Assembly: GCF_001672775.1 (NCBI RefSeq)
Contig: NZ_LZKJ01000154.1
Coordinates: 1 to 56,770, forward strand
Origin: Mycobacterium kyorinense
GTDB taxonomy: Bacteria; Actinomycetota; Actinomycetes; Mycobacteriales; Mycobacteriaceae
DNA length: 56,770 bases
Direction of reading: 5' to 3'
Shown here: positions 33,612-41,189 of the stretch, in pieces
How the letters are laid out: each line of letters starts with the position of its first letter
Numbering within the stretch: position 1 is the first letter of the stretch
Program-made: the position numbers and the translations under genes
The notes under the pieces: model-generated
What the model was told of the DNA's origin: nothing
Seen by the model: the letters and a program-made list of their open reading frames with translations, nothing else
Database searches by the model: none

Positions 33612-34139
33612 TCACCCGATCCTGTCCAGCCGTAGCGGCATTTCGATGGTAAGCCACTGGTTTTGTCCGCAGGCGCCGCTGGGACCGATTGTCTTATCCT
33701 TACCGGCCAGGACGGGCGATCCGATTTGCACGACACCCGTGCCGTTCGGGTCCACCGGATAGAAATAAAATTCCTGGCGCCCAGTGAATGAGGTGCCGTC
33801 CTCGCACGTTTCCCAGTTGGGCACGTCGTGTGTGACATACCACTGGAGTCCGTCTTTCAAAATGAGCGGCGCGGTCCATCCCTGGTCGCTGCTGGCCGTG
33901 CCGCTGCACGACATGAAGCTGGTGCACGTGGAGCTGAGCGTCCATGTGGTGGTGACAACCGGCTCTTGGTTGTATTGGCGGTTGATCTTGGCCATGTTGC
34001 CGTTGGACGTGACTTGATAAGTCCCGTTGAGGGCGACCTCCTCTTTAGTGGTCGCCCCAGCCGGCGAGGCAGCGCCCAAGGCGCCGAATATGTTGGCTGC
34101 CAGCAACATCGCGGTAGCGATCGTTCCCGCTGAACGCAT
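33612..34139 (-). CDS. Secreted protein of unknown function
   Basis: A 175-residue protein with a clear Sec signal peptide (MRSAGTIATAMLLAANIFG, cleavage after SPAGA near residue 29). The mature part (TTKEEVALNGTYQVTSNGNMAKINRQ) contains four Cys (STC, MSC, ETC, GAC), compatible with two disulfides, and is rich in beta-type alternation. I do not recognise a named family, but such proteins are common near mce operons in mycobacteria. It lies convergent with the mce operon and upstream, in the same direction, of nothing else. Start ATG at 34139 with GAGGA upstream. Confidence 0.7.
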   Translation of the reverse strand: MRSAGTIATAMLLAANIFGALGAASPAGATTKEEVALNGTYQVTSNGNMAKINRQYNQEPVVTTTWTLSSTCTSFMSCSGTASSDQGWTAPLILKDGLQWYVTHDVPNWETCEDGTSFTGRQEFYFYPVDPNGTGVVQIGSPVLAGKDKTIGPSGACGQNQWLTIEMPLRLDRIG

Positions 34140-34270
34140 CGCGTCCTCCTTGACGCCAATTGAACCGCCTACCCGGGTTTCTCGGCGCCGGCAACGGCGT
34201 CGTTGAGCGATGAGAGTAGCACCGGCTGCGTCGCCGGGTTGCCGATTCGCGGCACCGGCCGCCCAAGCCA

Positions 34271-34888
34271 TCACAACGGGTCTAACTTTGCTATCAGCCA
34301 GGATTCCTCAACCTTTGTCAGCGTTACCAGGACGCTGCTGGCTGTCGTCAACGGTTCGGGCTTGTCCTGGCTCGCGGTGTTCTGGTTGATAAACACCAAC
34401 ACGGTTGCCGAATCCGGGTGCAACTCCGACACGGCGGCTCGCAGTACTTTGGCCGACGCCGTAAGTTTCCCTTGCCGCGCCGTCGGCGCGACGAACTGCT
34501 CGCTGAACTTGCTGTAGTAGTCCAGAAATTCGCCGGTAAGGTGCGACTTCGCCTTGGCGAAGTCGCCGTCCAGATTGCCGTACGAGTACGACAGCACCGC
34601 CACGGCACCGTCCGAGGCCGCTTGGACTACCCGACGTGCCGCTGCGTCGCCGAAACGCTGAGCCGGCCGGTACTGGAAGAAGAACAAACCGGCAGCAACC
34701 CCGATCGCTGCCACGACCAACGTTGTCGCAAGCAGGGGACGCCACCGTGTCAGACAGCTTCGGGTGAGGCGGCCGACCGCGGCCAATCCGCGGGCGCGCG
34801 CCGATCCCTGGCCGGCGGATGGTTGCTCCGCGTCGGTGACGGGCGGAGTTTCTGCGTTGTCGACCGACGACCCTTGCTCGACAGTCAT
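34271..34888 (-). CDS. Mce-associated membrane protein (Mam-like)
   Basis: A 205-residue protein with a cytosolic N-terminus of about 50 residues rich in Ala, Pro and Glu, one membrane helix (residues 51–71, PLLATTLVVAAIGVAAGLFFF), and an outer domain of about 130 residues (VVQAASDGAVAVLSYSYGNLDGDFAKAKSHLTGEFLDYYSKF). This is the layout of Mce-associated proteins that accompany mce operons. The ATG at 34888 overlaps the TGA of the upstream gene. The outer domain resembles that of the neighbour only loosely. Transcribed opposite to the mce operon. Confidence 0.85.
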   Translation of the reverse strand: MTVEQGSSVDNAETPPVTDAEQPSAGQGSARARGLAAVGRLTRSCLTRWRPLLATTLVVAAIGVAAGLFFFQYRPAQRFGDAAARRVVQAASDGAVAVLSYSYGNLDGDFAKAKSHLTGEFLDYYSKFSEQFVAPTARQGKLTASAKVLRAAVSELHPDSATVLVFINQNTASQDKPEPLTTASSVLVTLTKVEESWLIAKLDPL

Positions 34889-35649
34889 TGCAAGAAATCG
34901 ACTTTCGACATCTTGAGCTGACCAGCGTCCCGCTCGATCGTGACGCTGAGCCGCCACAACATGGGAGGCCGTTTCGTGTTATCAGCGTTGGTGACATCGG
35001 TTTTCGCTGCAACGAGCGCAACTCCCGAATTGCCGGTCACCGACTCGACACCGACGCCTTCCACCGTCGCCCTGCTCGTCACCTTCGTTTCTTCGGCTTG
35101 TTGAACCATGAAGGCCGATCTCGCTTCGACTTCGGCCTTGAGCTCGCCCGTGCACGCGTCGATGATGTGCTGAACATCCTCCTTCGCGTGGCGGGGGTCA
35201 ATCGACATAAACGTTGTAACCCCTTGTCGGGCTGCCGCTGCGAACTCTGGGACGAGCTGCCGTTTGTGCATGATCGTCCGGTCCTGCCACACCATGTAAC
35301 CGCTCGCCGCGATCGAGGCGCAGAAGAGCACAATCCCAGCGGCAACAGCGACCGTCTTCCGTTCCGGTCGGCGCAGCCACCGTAGCCGCGAGCCAACCGG
35401 TTCTGCGGCAGGTTGCTCGGCGTCACCGTCGCCGGCAGTTTCGGCTATGTCGCTCTCGTCGCTGGGAGCGGTATCGGCTGCTTGGCGCAACCGTGTCGCA
35501 CGTGCCCGGGCTTCCTTAGCGCGCGCCTCCGCCTGGGCGGCCGCGTCCTCCGCTTCGGCTACCGAAATGGGGTTGGAATCGGTCACGCCCCCCGGCGCGT
35601 CGCCCGGCTCACCGTCAAGTTCTTCCGGTGGACGCTGCCGCGACGGCAT
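34885..35649 (-). CDS. Mce-associated membrane protein (Mam-like) with N-terminal coiled coil
   Basis: A 254-residue protein: Glu/Ala-rich N-terminal region with a predicted coiled coil (residues 30–58, AEAEDAAAQAEARAKEARAR), a basic patch RLRWLRRPERK, a membrane helix (about 99–120), and an outer domain (FAAAARQGVTTFMSIDPRHAKEDVQHIIDACTGELKAE) typical of Mam proteins. ATG at 35649 with AGGAGG five bases upstream is chosen over an upstream in-frame start. It is the first gene of a two-gene unit with the next Mam gene, pointing towards the end of the mce operon. Confidence 0.85.
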   Translation of the reverse strand: MPSRQRPPEELDGEPGDAPGGVTDSNPISVAEAEDAAAQAEARAKEARARATRLRQAADTAPSDESDIAETAGDGDAEQPAAEPVGSRLRWLRRPERKTVAVAAGIVLFCASIAASGYMVWQDRTIMHKRQLVPEFAAAARQGVTTFMSIDPRHAKEDVQHIIDACTGELKAEVEARSAFMVQQAEETKVTSRATVEGVGVESVTGNSGVALVAAKTDVTNADNTKRPPMLWRLSVTIERDAGQLKMSKVDFLQ

Positions 35650-35877
35650 GATGACCTCCTGGTCCGCTCGCTCGGAGAACCACATTATCACTGGCTTTCA
35701 AGTGCCCACCGCTGCGATTGAACGGTGAGCGCTGGCCGTAGACGTGCGTAAATCGTCGATTGCCCGGTGACGAAGCGGGTACGGTTTTGCACGCAATTCG
35801 GCGCTCGAGAGCTCTTTGGCTTTAGCAGCCTTCTCCAAAGAGGAGAACTTTCTTTTCGGCTGTGGCAGAGTGATCGG

Positions 35878-36279
35878 GTGCGATTCCTCGTGGCAGTGGC
35901 TGCCGCGTTGCTCTCTGTGGGTGGGCTGGCGGCGCCGCCCGCGGCTGCTGGGCCGACCGTGTGCGACTACCCCGACTGCACCCCTGGGATCGCCGCGCAT
36001 GTGGCCCTCGGTGCGCCGTGTGACAACACTACCTATTACGTCTTCGGGACTGCAGACTATAACGTCTTCCCGGGGTCGCAGCCGGGACGGCTGTTGTTCT
36101 GCGGTTCACCGAGACGATACGAGCCCCGGTGGTTCCGGTCGCCCCCGATGGCGGGGGTCAAAGAAGAGGGCGCCAACTGCTTGCAATACCAGAATTATGT
36201 CGCACAGGCGCCTGACGGCCTGTTTTTGGTGTGCATAGGCCACGATGGTCAAACGACCTGGGTCCGCGCTGACACGTAG
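35878..36279 (+). CDS. Small secreted Cys-rich protein, unknown function
   Basis: A 133-residue protein with a signal peptide (VRFLVAVAAALLSVGGLAAPPAAAG) and a mature domain carrying six Cys (CDYPDC, APCDN, LLFC, ANCLQ, FLVC), so probably disulfide-bonded. GTG at 35878 is chosen to give a proper signal peptide; the frame continues upstream to 35767 without a good ribosome site. No family recognised. It precedes the adenylate cyclase gene by 18 bp. Confidence 0.65.
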   Translation: MRFLVAVAAALLSVGGLAAPPAAAGPTVCDYPDCTPGIAAHVALGAPCDNTTYYVFGTADYNVFPGSQPGRLLFCGSPRRYEPRWFRSPPMAGVKEEGANCLQYQNYVAQAPDGLFLVCIGHDGQTTWVRADT

Positions 36280-36297
36280 CCCCGTTACCGTCATCGT

Positions 36298-37812
36298 GTG
36301 AGCAGAGTGGCCGACGCGCCGCGTAAGGCCGTCACCGTGTCGTCGATCCGGTATGCGGCCGGTCTTGCCTTCGCTCATCTTCTCAGCGTCGCCGAAGTCC
36401 TCGTCATTGTCGTCGCACTCAGCGGCCACGTCACCGGCGGCGCCGCTGCGCACTTCAGCGACAGGTACGTGATCACTTCGGTGACGGTGGTTTCGCTGGC
36501 CACGCTCGCCGTGCTGATCGGCGGCGTCGTGGTGATCACCCCGTCGCTGCGCTGGTTTGTGCCCGGCCGGGAGCCCGACACGAATCAACGCCGCGCCGCA
36601 ATGAAACTCATGCGCAACCAGTCGATCGTCTTGGCGGCCACGTGGACGGCCAGCGGCGCGACCTTCGTCGCGCTGGACCTCGACGGTGGGCTCACGGTTG
36701 CCGTGTCGACCGGTTTGGCCGTCCTCTTCGGCGGCGCTGCGGCAACGGGCACCGCCGTTCTGCTCAGCCAGCGAACGGTCCGTCCGATCATCGCCGCCGC
36801 CACAAAGGGATTCGAGGGCTTCGTGACGGCGCCCGGAGTGATGACGCGACTGGTCACCATGTGGTTGCTGTGCAGCGCGCTGCCGTGCGTGGCCATCGCC
36901 GTGCTGGTTTTCCTGCGGGCAAACGGCTGGATCATTCCGAAAAGCGCGTCGGTCGAGATCCCGGTGCTGGTGCTCTCGATTGTCGCGGTGATGCTGGGGC
37001 TGCGGGGAATGATCCTGGTATCGCGGTCGATCTCGGATCCGGTTCGCGAGGTCATCGACGCGATGGCCGAGATCGAACACGGCCGGATCGGCGTGTTCGT
37101 CGACGTCTACGAGCGGTCCGAAATCGGGCGCCTGCAAAGAGGGTTCAACCGCATGGTCGCCGGGCTCAGCGAACGCGACCGGCTGCGTGACCTGTTCGGC
37201 CGTCATGTCGGTGCCGACGTCGCCCGCCGCGCGGTCAAAGAAGGCGCATCGCTGTCGGGCGATGTCGGGGAAGCGGCAATCCTGTTCGTGGACCTGGTGG
37301 GTTCGACGCAGCTGGCGGCCAGCCGGCCACCCGAAGAGGTCGCCGAGGTGCTCAACGATTTCTTCCGGATCGTGGTCGGCGCTGTCGACGAGCGGCACGG
37401 ACTGATCAACAAATTTCAGGGCGATGCTGCGCTGGCGGTGTTCGGGGCGCCGCTGCGTACCAGCGGTGCCGCCTCAGCGGCATTGGCGACGGCACGGGTG
37501 TTGGGCACTCGGCTGCGTCGGCTACCTGTTGTCGACTTCGGCATCGGCGTATCGGCCGGATCCGTCTTCGCCGGGAATATCGGAGCCGAAAACCGTTACG
37601 AATACACCGTTATCGGCGACGCGGTCAACGAAGCGGCGCGCCTGGCCGATCTCGCAAAAACCTTCCCAGGGCGAGTGCTGTGTTCGGCTGCTGCTGTCGA
37701 TCGTGCCGATGACGCCGAGGAGCAGCACTGGGACTCAGGCGATTCGGCGGTGCTGCGCGGTCGCTCGGAAGCGACGCACATCTGGACGCCGGCGGTTAGC
37801 GAGCAGCCGTGA
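36298..37812 (+). CDS. Membrane-bound class III adenylate cyclase with HAMP domain
   Basis: A 504-residue protein like the Rv1318c/Rv3645 group. Six hydrophobic segments fill residues 15–235, then a HAMP linker (about 245–300, SRSISDPVREVIDAMAEIEHGRIGVFV) and a cyclase domain (from about 325). Catalytic positions visible: metal Asp332 in FVDLVGST, metal Asp376 and base-selecting Lys372 in KFQGD, Asp441 paired with Lys372 for adenine recognition, and the transition-state pair Asn444 and Arg448 in NEAAR. It makes cAMP from ATP. GTG start at 36298. Its 3' end overlaps the convergent P450 gene by 17 bp. Confidence 0.93.
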   Translation: MSRVADAPRKAVTVSSIRYAAGLAFAHLLSVAEVLVIVVALSGHVTGGAAAHFSDRYVITSVTVVSLATLAVLIGGVVVITPSLRWFVPGREPDTNQRRAAMKLMRNQSIVLAATWTASGATFVALDLDGGLTVAVSTGLAVLFGGAAATGTAVLLSQRTVRPIIAAATKGFEGFVTAPGVMTRLVTMWLLCSALPCVAIAVLVFLRANGWIIPKSASVEIPVLVLSIVAVMLGLRGMILVSRSISDPVREVIDAMAEIEHGRIGVFVDVYERSEIGRLQRGFNRMVAGLSERDRLRDLFGRHVGADVARRAVKEGASLSGDVGEAAILFVDLVGSTQLAASRPPEEVAEVLNDFFRIVVGAVDERHGLINKFQGDAALAVFGAPLRTSGAASAALATARVLGTRLRRLPVVDFGIGVSAGSVFAGNIGAENRYEYTVIGDAVNEAARLADLAKTFPGRVLCSAAAVDRADDAEEQHWDSGDSAVLRGRSEATHIWTPAVSEQP

Positions 37813-39085
37813 AGGTGAGGTGCAGTTCGCTGAGGCCACGCAGGATATACGTCGGCTCGTAGGTGTAGCGGCGATCGTCGGCCGGTCCGTGTTGGGCCTC
37901 GTTGATACGCAGTTCGGGCATCCGGTCCAAGATGCGCTCGATTGAGACTCTGCCCTCCACTCGAGCCAGCGGCGCGCCCGGGCAAGAATGCACCCCGCGG
38001 GCGAAAGCCATGTGCTCACGGACATTCTTGCGGTCGAGTTGGAACTCGTGCGGATTGTCGAACCGGCGCGGGTCGCGGTTGACCGCGCCCGGAAGGATCA
38101 TCACGATCGTACCGACGGGGATGTCGACACCGCCGATGGTGGCGGGCTTGCGTGCCAGCCGCGAGTCGCTCTTGACCGGGCTCTCCATCCGCAGCGATTC
38201 CTCAATGAAGGCGGGAATCAGGCTGCGGTCATCGCGCAGCCGTTGCTGGATATCGGCCCGCTCACCGAGCACCTGCAGGGCAGCCGAGAGCAGTTTGGCG
38301 GTGGTTTCTTGTCCGGCGGCGAAAAGGAAAGTGGCCGAGCGGACTACGTCGATGACCTCGGGCGTGGAGCCGTCCGGATAATTCGCCGTCGCCAGCGAGG
38401 TCAAGACGTCATCGCGCGGTTCGCGCCGCCGGTCCTCGATGTAGGCGCAGAACTTCTCGTCCAGCCACTCCAGTGGGTTGATGCCGACCGATTCGTGGTC
38501 GAGCGCACCCACCCGTGCGCCGGGACGATCGGCGCCCAGCACGGTGCGGAACTGCGTGTGGTCTTCCTCGGGAACCCCGAGCAGGTCGGCGATCACCAAG
38601 GTCGCGAAGGGCTTGGAGTACTCGGCGATGAACTCGCACTCGCCTTGGCCGAGGAACTCGTCGAGCTGGCGGTCGGCCAGCCGCCACATGAAGTCCTCGT
38701 TCTCCTTGAGCCGGCTCGGCGTCAGCAGTCGGCTCAACAACGAGCGGGCGCGGGTGTGCTCGGGCGGGTCCATCGTCACCATGTGTTCGAACATCGGAAA
38801 TTGGTCACGGTGCGCGTCAATCAGGGAACTCAGATCGTCGCAGTCGACTTCGAACGGCAACGGCGGGAATGGGCCGCCGAGCGCGACACAGTTCGAGAAT
38901 GTGTCGGGGTCCTTGTAGACCGCGTTGGCTTCTTCCCAGCCGGTGACGGCGACGACGTTGTGGTGCGGCAGCCGAAGCACCGGGTTCTGGTCACGCAGGT
39001 AGTCGAAGTAGGCGTAAGGGTCGGGCACCAAAGACGCGTCGGTGAAGAAGTCGATCGACTCGAACGTTGAATCGAAGGTTGTCAT
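37796..39085 (-). CDS. Cytochrome P450
   Basis: A 429-residue P450 from the ATG at 39085 (MTTFDSTFESIDFFTD). The oxygen-activation motif is AAGQETTAK, ExxR is EESLR, and the heme loop is FARGVHSCPG with Cys368. It resembles the CYP family members adjacent to TetR regulators in mycobacterial lipid islands. There is no ferredoxin next to it; the ferredoxins at 4760 and 17049 are the only ones in the window. It is divergent from the TetR at 39286, with a 20-bp imperfect dyad in between. Substrate unknown. Confidence 0.92.
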   Translation of the reverse strand: MTTFDSTFESIDFFTDASLVPDPYAYFDYLRDQNPVLRLPHHNVVAVTGWEEANAVYKDPDTFSNCVALGGPFPPLPFEVDCDDLSSLIDAHRDQFPMFEHMVTMDPPEHTRARSLLSRLLTPSRLKENEDFMWRLADRQLDEFLGQGECEFIAEYSKPFATLVIADLLGVPEEDHTQFRTVLGADRPGARVGALDHESVGINPLEWLDEKFCAYIEDRRREPRDDVLTSLATANYPDGSTPEVIDVVRSATFLFAAGQETTAKLLSAALQVLGERADIQQRLRDDRSLIPAFIEESLRMESPVKSDSRLARKPATIGGVDIPVGTIVMILPGAVNRDPRRFDNPHEFQLDRKNVREHMAFARGVHSCPGAPLARVEGRVSIERILDRMPELRINEAQHGPADDRRYTYEPTYILRGLSELHLTFTAAR

Positions 39086-39177
39086 GTTGTTACGCGCCTC
39101 CTGCCGGCTTGGGCTGTCTGTCGGCGGCGAGACGTAGCACCGCCCGCGTATGAGATCGTGCCGAAACATTCACATTG

Positions 39178-39197
39178 TGCTGAGCACCTGCTTAGCA
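39178..39197. promoter_or_regulatory. Imperfect inverted repeat between P450 and TetR genes
   Basis: TGCTGAGC and GCTTAGCA form 8-bp arms with one mismatch around ACCT. It lies about 93 bases upstream of the P450 ATG and about 88 bases upstream of the TetR ATG, in a 200-bp divergent gap. It does not match the GAGAAT-type sites, so it may be the autoregulatory site of the adjacent TetR. Confidence 0.45.
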
Positions 39198-39285
39198 TGA
39201 CGCTAATGTCGTGGTCAAGGTCGAGCGCCGGGTCGGGGCTACGATCAGGTGTGCAGCAAGGATCGACGAAAGTGCGAAGCTCAGC

Positions 39286-39885
39286 ATGACTTCCGCGCGA
39301 CGGATCGGAGCGCCGGACGCCAAGAATCGCGGCGTGCTGCTTGATGCGGCCGAACAGTTGATGCTCGAAGAGGGTTACGCCGCAGTCACTTCCCGGCGCG
39401 TCGCCGAGAAAGCGGCGCTGAAACCACAGCTGGTTCACTACTACTTCCGCACGATGGACGACCTGTTCCTGGCGGCGTTCCGCCGGCGCGCCGAAGAGGG
39501 ACTCCAGGTGCAGGCGCAGGCGCTGCAATCGCCCCAGCCGCTGTGGGCGCTGTGGCGGTTCAGCACCGACCCGGCGGCTACCGCGCTGACGATGGAATTC
39601 GTCGCGCTGGCCAATCACCGCAAAGCGCTCAAAGCCGAGATCGGCTACTACGCCGAACGTTTCCGCGAAGAGCAGCACAAAACCCTCTCGGCCGTCCTCG
39701 AGCGCTACGGCATGGCATCCGACGAGGTGCCGCCGTTGGTCTGGTCGGTGCTGATCACCAGCATCTCCCGCATGCTGGTGCTCGAGCAAGCGCTCGGGAT
39801 GTCGGCCGGCCATGCCGAAACCGTCGGGCTCGTCGAACGCTATCTGCATCGGCTGGAAGGCGAGCCGGGTAACGCTTACCAGTGA
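39286..39885 (+). CDS. TetR-family transcriptional regulator
   Basis: A 199-residue TetR protein, paralogous to the one at 12959: LLDAAEQLMLEEGYAAVTSRRVAEKAALKPQLVHYYFRTMDDLF aligns closely with its HTH, and the ligand domain (ALANHRKALKAEIGYYAERFREEQ) also matches (ALANHRKAIRSEIAAYAERYGD). The ATG at 39286 is preferred to a GTG at 39211 because the shorter form matches the paralogue in length. Divergent from a P450 gene and convergent with a secreted-protein gene. Either TetR could bind the island's operators. Confidence 0.88.
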   Translation: MTSARRIGAPDAKNRGVLLDAAEQLMLEEGYAAVTSRRVAEKAALKPQLVHYYFRTMDDLFLAAFRRRAEEGLQVQAQALQSPQPLWALWRFSTDPAATALTMEFVALANHRKALKAEIGYYAERFREEQHKTLSAVLERYGMASDEVPPLVWSVLITSISRMLVLEQALGMSAGHAETVGLVERYLHRLEGEPGNAYQ

Positions 39886-40295
39886 CGTATCGAGCAGAGC
39901 ACACCCTTCGGACCGTCCTTGGATACCACGACTTTCCCATCGACCGTGAGAGTGCAGTGCAATCCGGGTGTGCCCGGTTCGGTGCCGGTGCTGGCTGAGA
40001 CCATCGCCCACACCTCGGGTTTGGCCAGGTCCAACTCATAGCTCCACGGTTTGCCTGGGGCGATATCGACTTTGACGTTGGGGACGAACTGGTAGGGGTT
40101 GTGGCTGTAGTCGGCGAAGATCGGCGGTTCCTGATCCAGGTAGTAGATGTCGGTGTAGATCGGGTTGTCCGCCGAGACGGTGTATTTGACGTGATGCATG
40201 ACACCGGCGTCATCGGCGCGCGAGGGCGCGGCGACAATGCCGGTCGCTGCCAAGAGAACTGTCAACATCGTGAGCGCTCGGCTGCTGGCTGTCAC
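39876..40295 (-). CDS. Secreted MmpS-like protein
   Basis: A 139-residue protein with a signal peptide (MLTVLLAATGIVAAPSRA, cleavage before DDAGV). The mature domain ends with WAMVSASTGTEPG, LHCTLTVDGKVVVSKDG and LCSIRHW, resembling the periplasmic domain of MmpS proteins with its two conserved Cys and the CxxTVDGKVV strand. No membrane anchor remains after cleavage. GTG start at 40295 overlaps the TGA of the upstream enoyl-CoA hydratase gene. MmpS proteins assist MmpL lipid exporters; no MmpL is encoded here. Confidence 0.65.
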   Translation of the reverse strand: MTASSRALTMLTVLLAATGIVAAPSRADDAGVMHHVKYTVSADNPIYTDIYYLDQEPPIFADYSHNPYQFVPNVKVDIAPGKPWSYELDLAKPEVWAMVSASTGTEPGTPGLHCTLTVDGKVVVSKDGPKGVLCSIRHW

Positions 40296-41032
40296 GTCGC
40301 ACCTCCGGCCCGGGAGTTGTTGCTGCGGTTCATCACTCGATCAGCGGCCTGCCAATGAGCGTCGCTCACCCACAGCCGCGCGAACGCTTGCACCGCTTCG
40401 TCAGCGGAAACCCCGCGCACGACACGCTTGATCTCACCGGCCGGACGGCCGGCCAACGTGCGGGCGATCATCCGCCAATCATCGTCGAAAGTGGGCCGCG
40501 GCAACACCTGATCGACCAATCCGATGCGTTCGGCCTCGGCGGCGTCGAGCACGGTCCCGGTCCCGGCCAGTAGCAGCGCCCGGCTCTTGCCGACCAGCGC
40601 GGCCAGCCTTTCTGCGCCGCCCCAGGCCGGCATGATCTCCAGCGACACCTGGTTGAAGCCGATCTTGATGTCGTCGGCGGCCAGCCGGATGTCGGCGGCG
40701 ACGGCGACCTCGGCGCCACCGCCGAGCGCGTGACCGTTCAGCGCAGCGATCACCGGCGCGGGAAAGTTCGCCAGCCGATCGCAGATCGACCGCATGCGCC
40801 GCGCCATGGCCGCCGCTTCGTCCTCGGTCCGGATTGCGCTGAGTTCTTTGAGGTCGCCGCCGGACACGAAGGCGCGGTCACCGGCACCGGTGATGGCCAG
40901 CGCGCTGGCGCCCTCGGCCGCGTCGATCGCCTTCTCCAATTGATCCATGGTGTCCAGGGCGATGGCGTTGCGCGCATGCGGGCGGTCGATGGTGAGCACC
41001 GCGAGACCCTGGTCGAACTCCACGTCCACCAT
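40292..41032 (-). CDS. Enoyl-CoA hydratase/isomerase family protein
   Basis: A 246-residue crotonase-fold protein with the CoA/oxyanion segments AFVSGGDLKEL and GHALGGGAEVAVAADIRLA. One of the two classical catalytic Glu is present in GGGAE; the second, in the loop that usually reads GxPEV, appears as FNQVSLEI, so Gln may replace it. The ATG at 41032 is preferred because GGAG lies six bases before it; an ATG at 41044 is the alternative. It is divergent from the amidohydrolase at 41190, with GAGAAT-type operators between, and co-transcribed with the MmpS-like gene. Hydration or isomerisation of an enoyl-CoA is inferred. Confidence 0.85.
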   Translation of the reverse strand: MVDVEFDQGLAVLTIDRPHARNAIALDTMDQLEKAIDAAEGASALAITGAGDRAFVSGGDLKELSAIRTEDEAAAMARRMRSICDRLANFPAPVIAALNGHALGGGAEVAVAADIRLAADDIKIGFNQVSLEIMPAWGGAERLAALVGKSRALLLAGTGTVLDAAEAERIGLVDQVLPRPTFDDDWRMIARTLAGRPAGEIKRVVRGVSADEAVQAFARLWVSDAHWQAADRVMNRSNNSRAGGAT

Positions 41033-41058
41033 GCGGCACTCCATCGCCCGATATTGGC

Positions 41059-41077
41059 ATTCTCCTCAGCGGAGAAT
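41059..41077. promoter_or_regulatory. Outward-facing inverted repeat ATTCTCC-N5-GGAGAAT
   Basis: ATTCTCC and GGAGAAT are perfect 7-bp arms around TCAGC, about 27 bases upstream of the enoyl-CoA hydratase start. The right arm together with the next bases (GAGAATAGCAT) also reads as a partial copy of the GAGAAT-N3-ATTCTC site at 41153. It probably lies in the promoter of the minus-strand gene. Confidence 0.5.
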
Positions 41078-41152
41078 AGCATCGCCATCTCGCTGGCAGG
41101 GCGTCGCTCCCCGGCCGCCTGCTACCAGGGGGCATTGCGGTAGCCTCTCGGT

Positions 41153-41167
41153 GAGAATAGTATTCTC
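41153..41167. promoter_or_regulatory. Operator: perfect GAGAAT-N3-ATTCTC dyad
   Basis: GAGAATAGTATTCTC has perfect 6-bp arms around AGT. Its centre is 30 bases upstream of the ATG at 41190, and AAGGAGG at 41178–41184 is the ribosome site. It matches the perfect site at 10758 in arms, spacer length and position relative to the gene. Confidence 0.72.
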
Positions 41168-41189
41168 GCAAACTGCGAAGGAGGATTTC

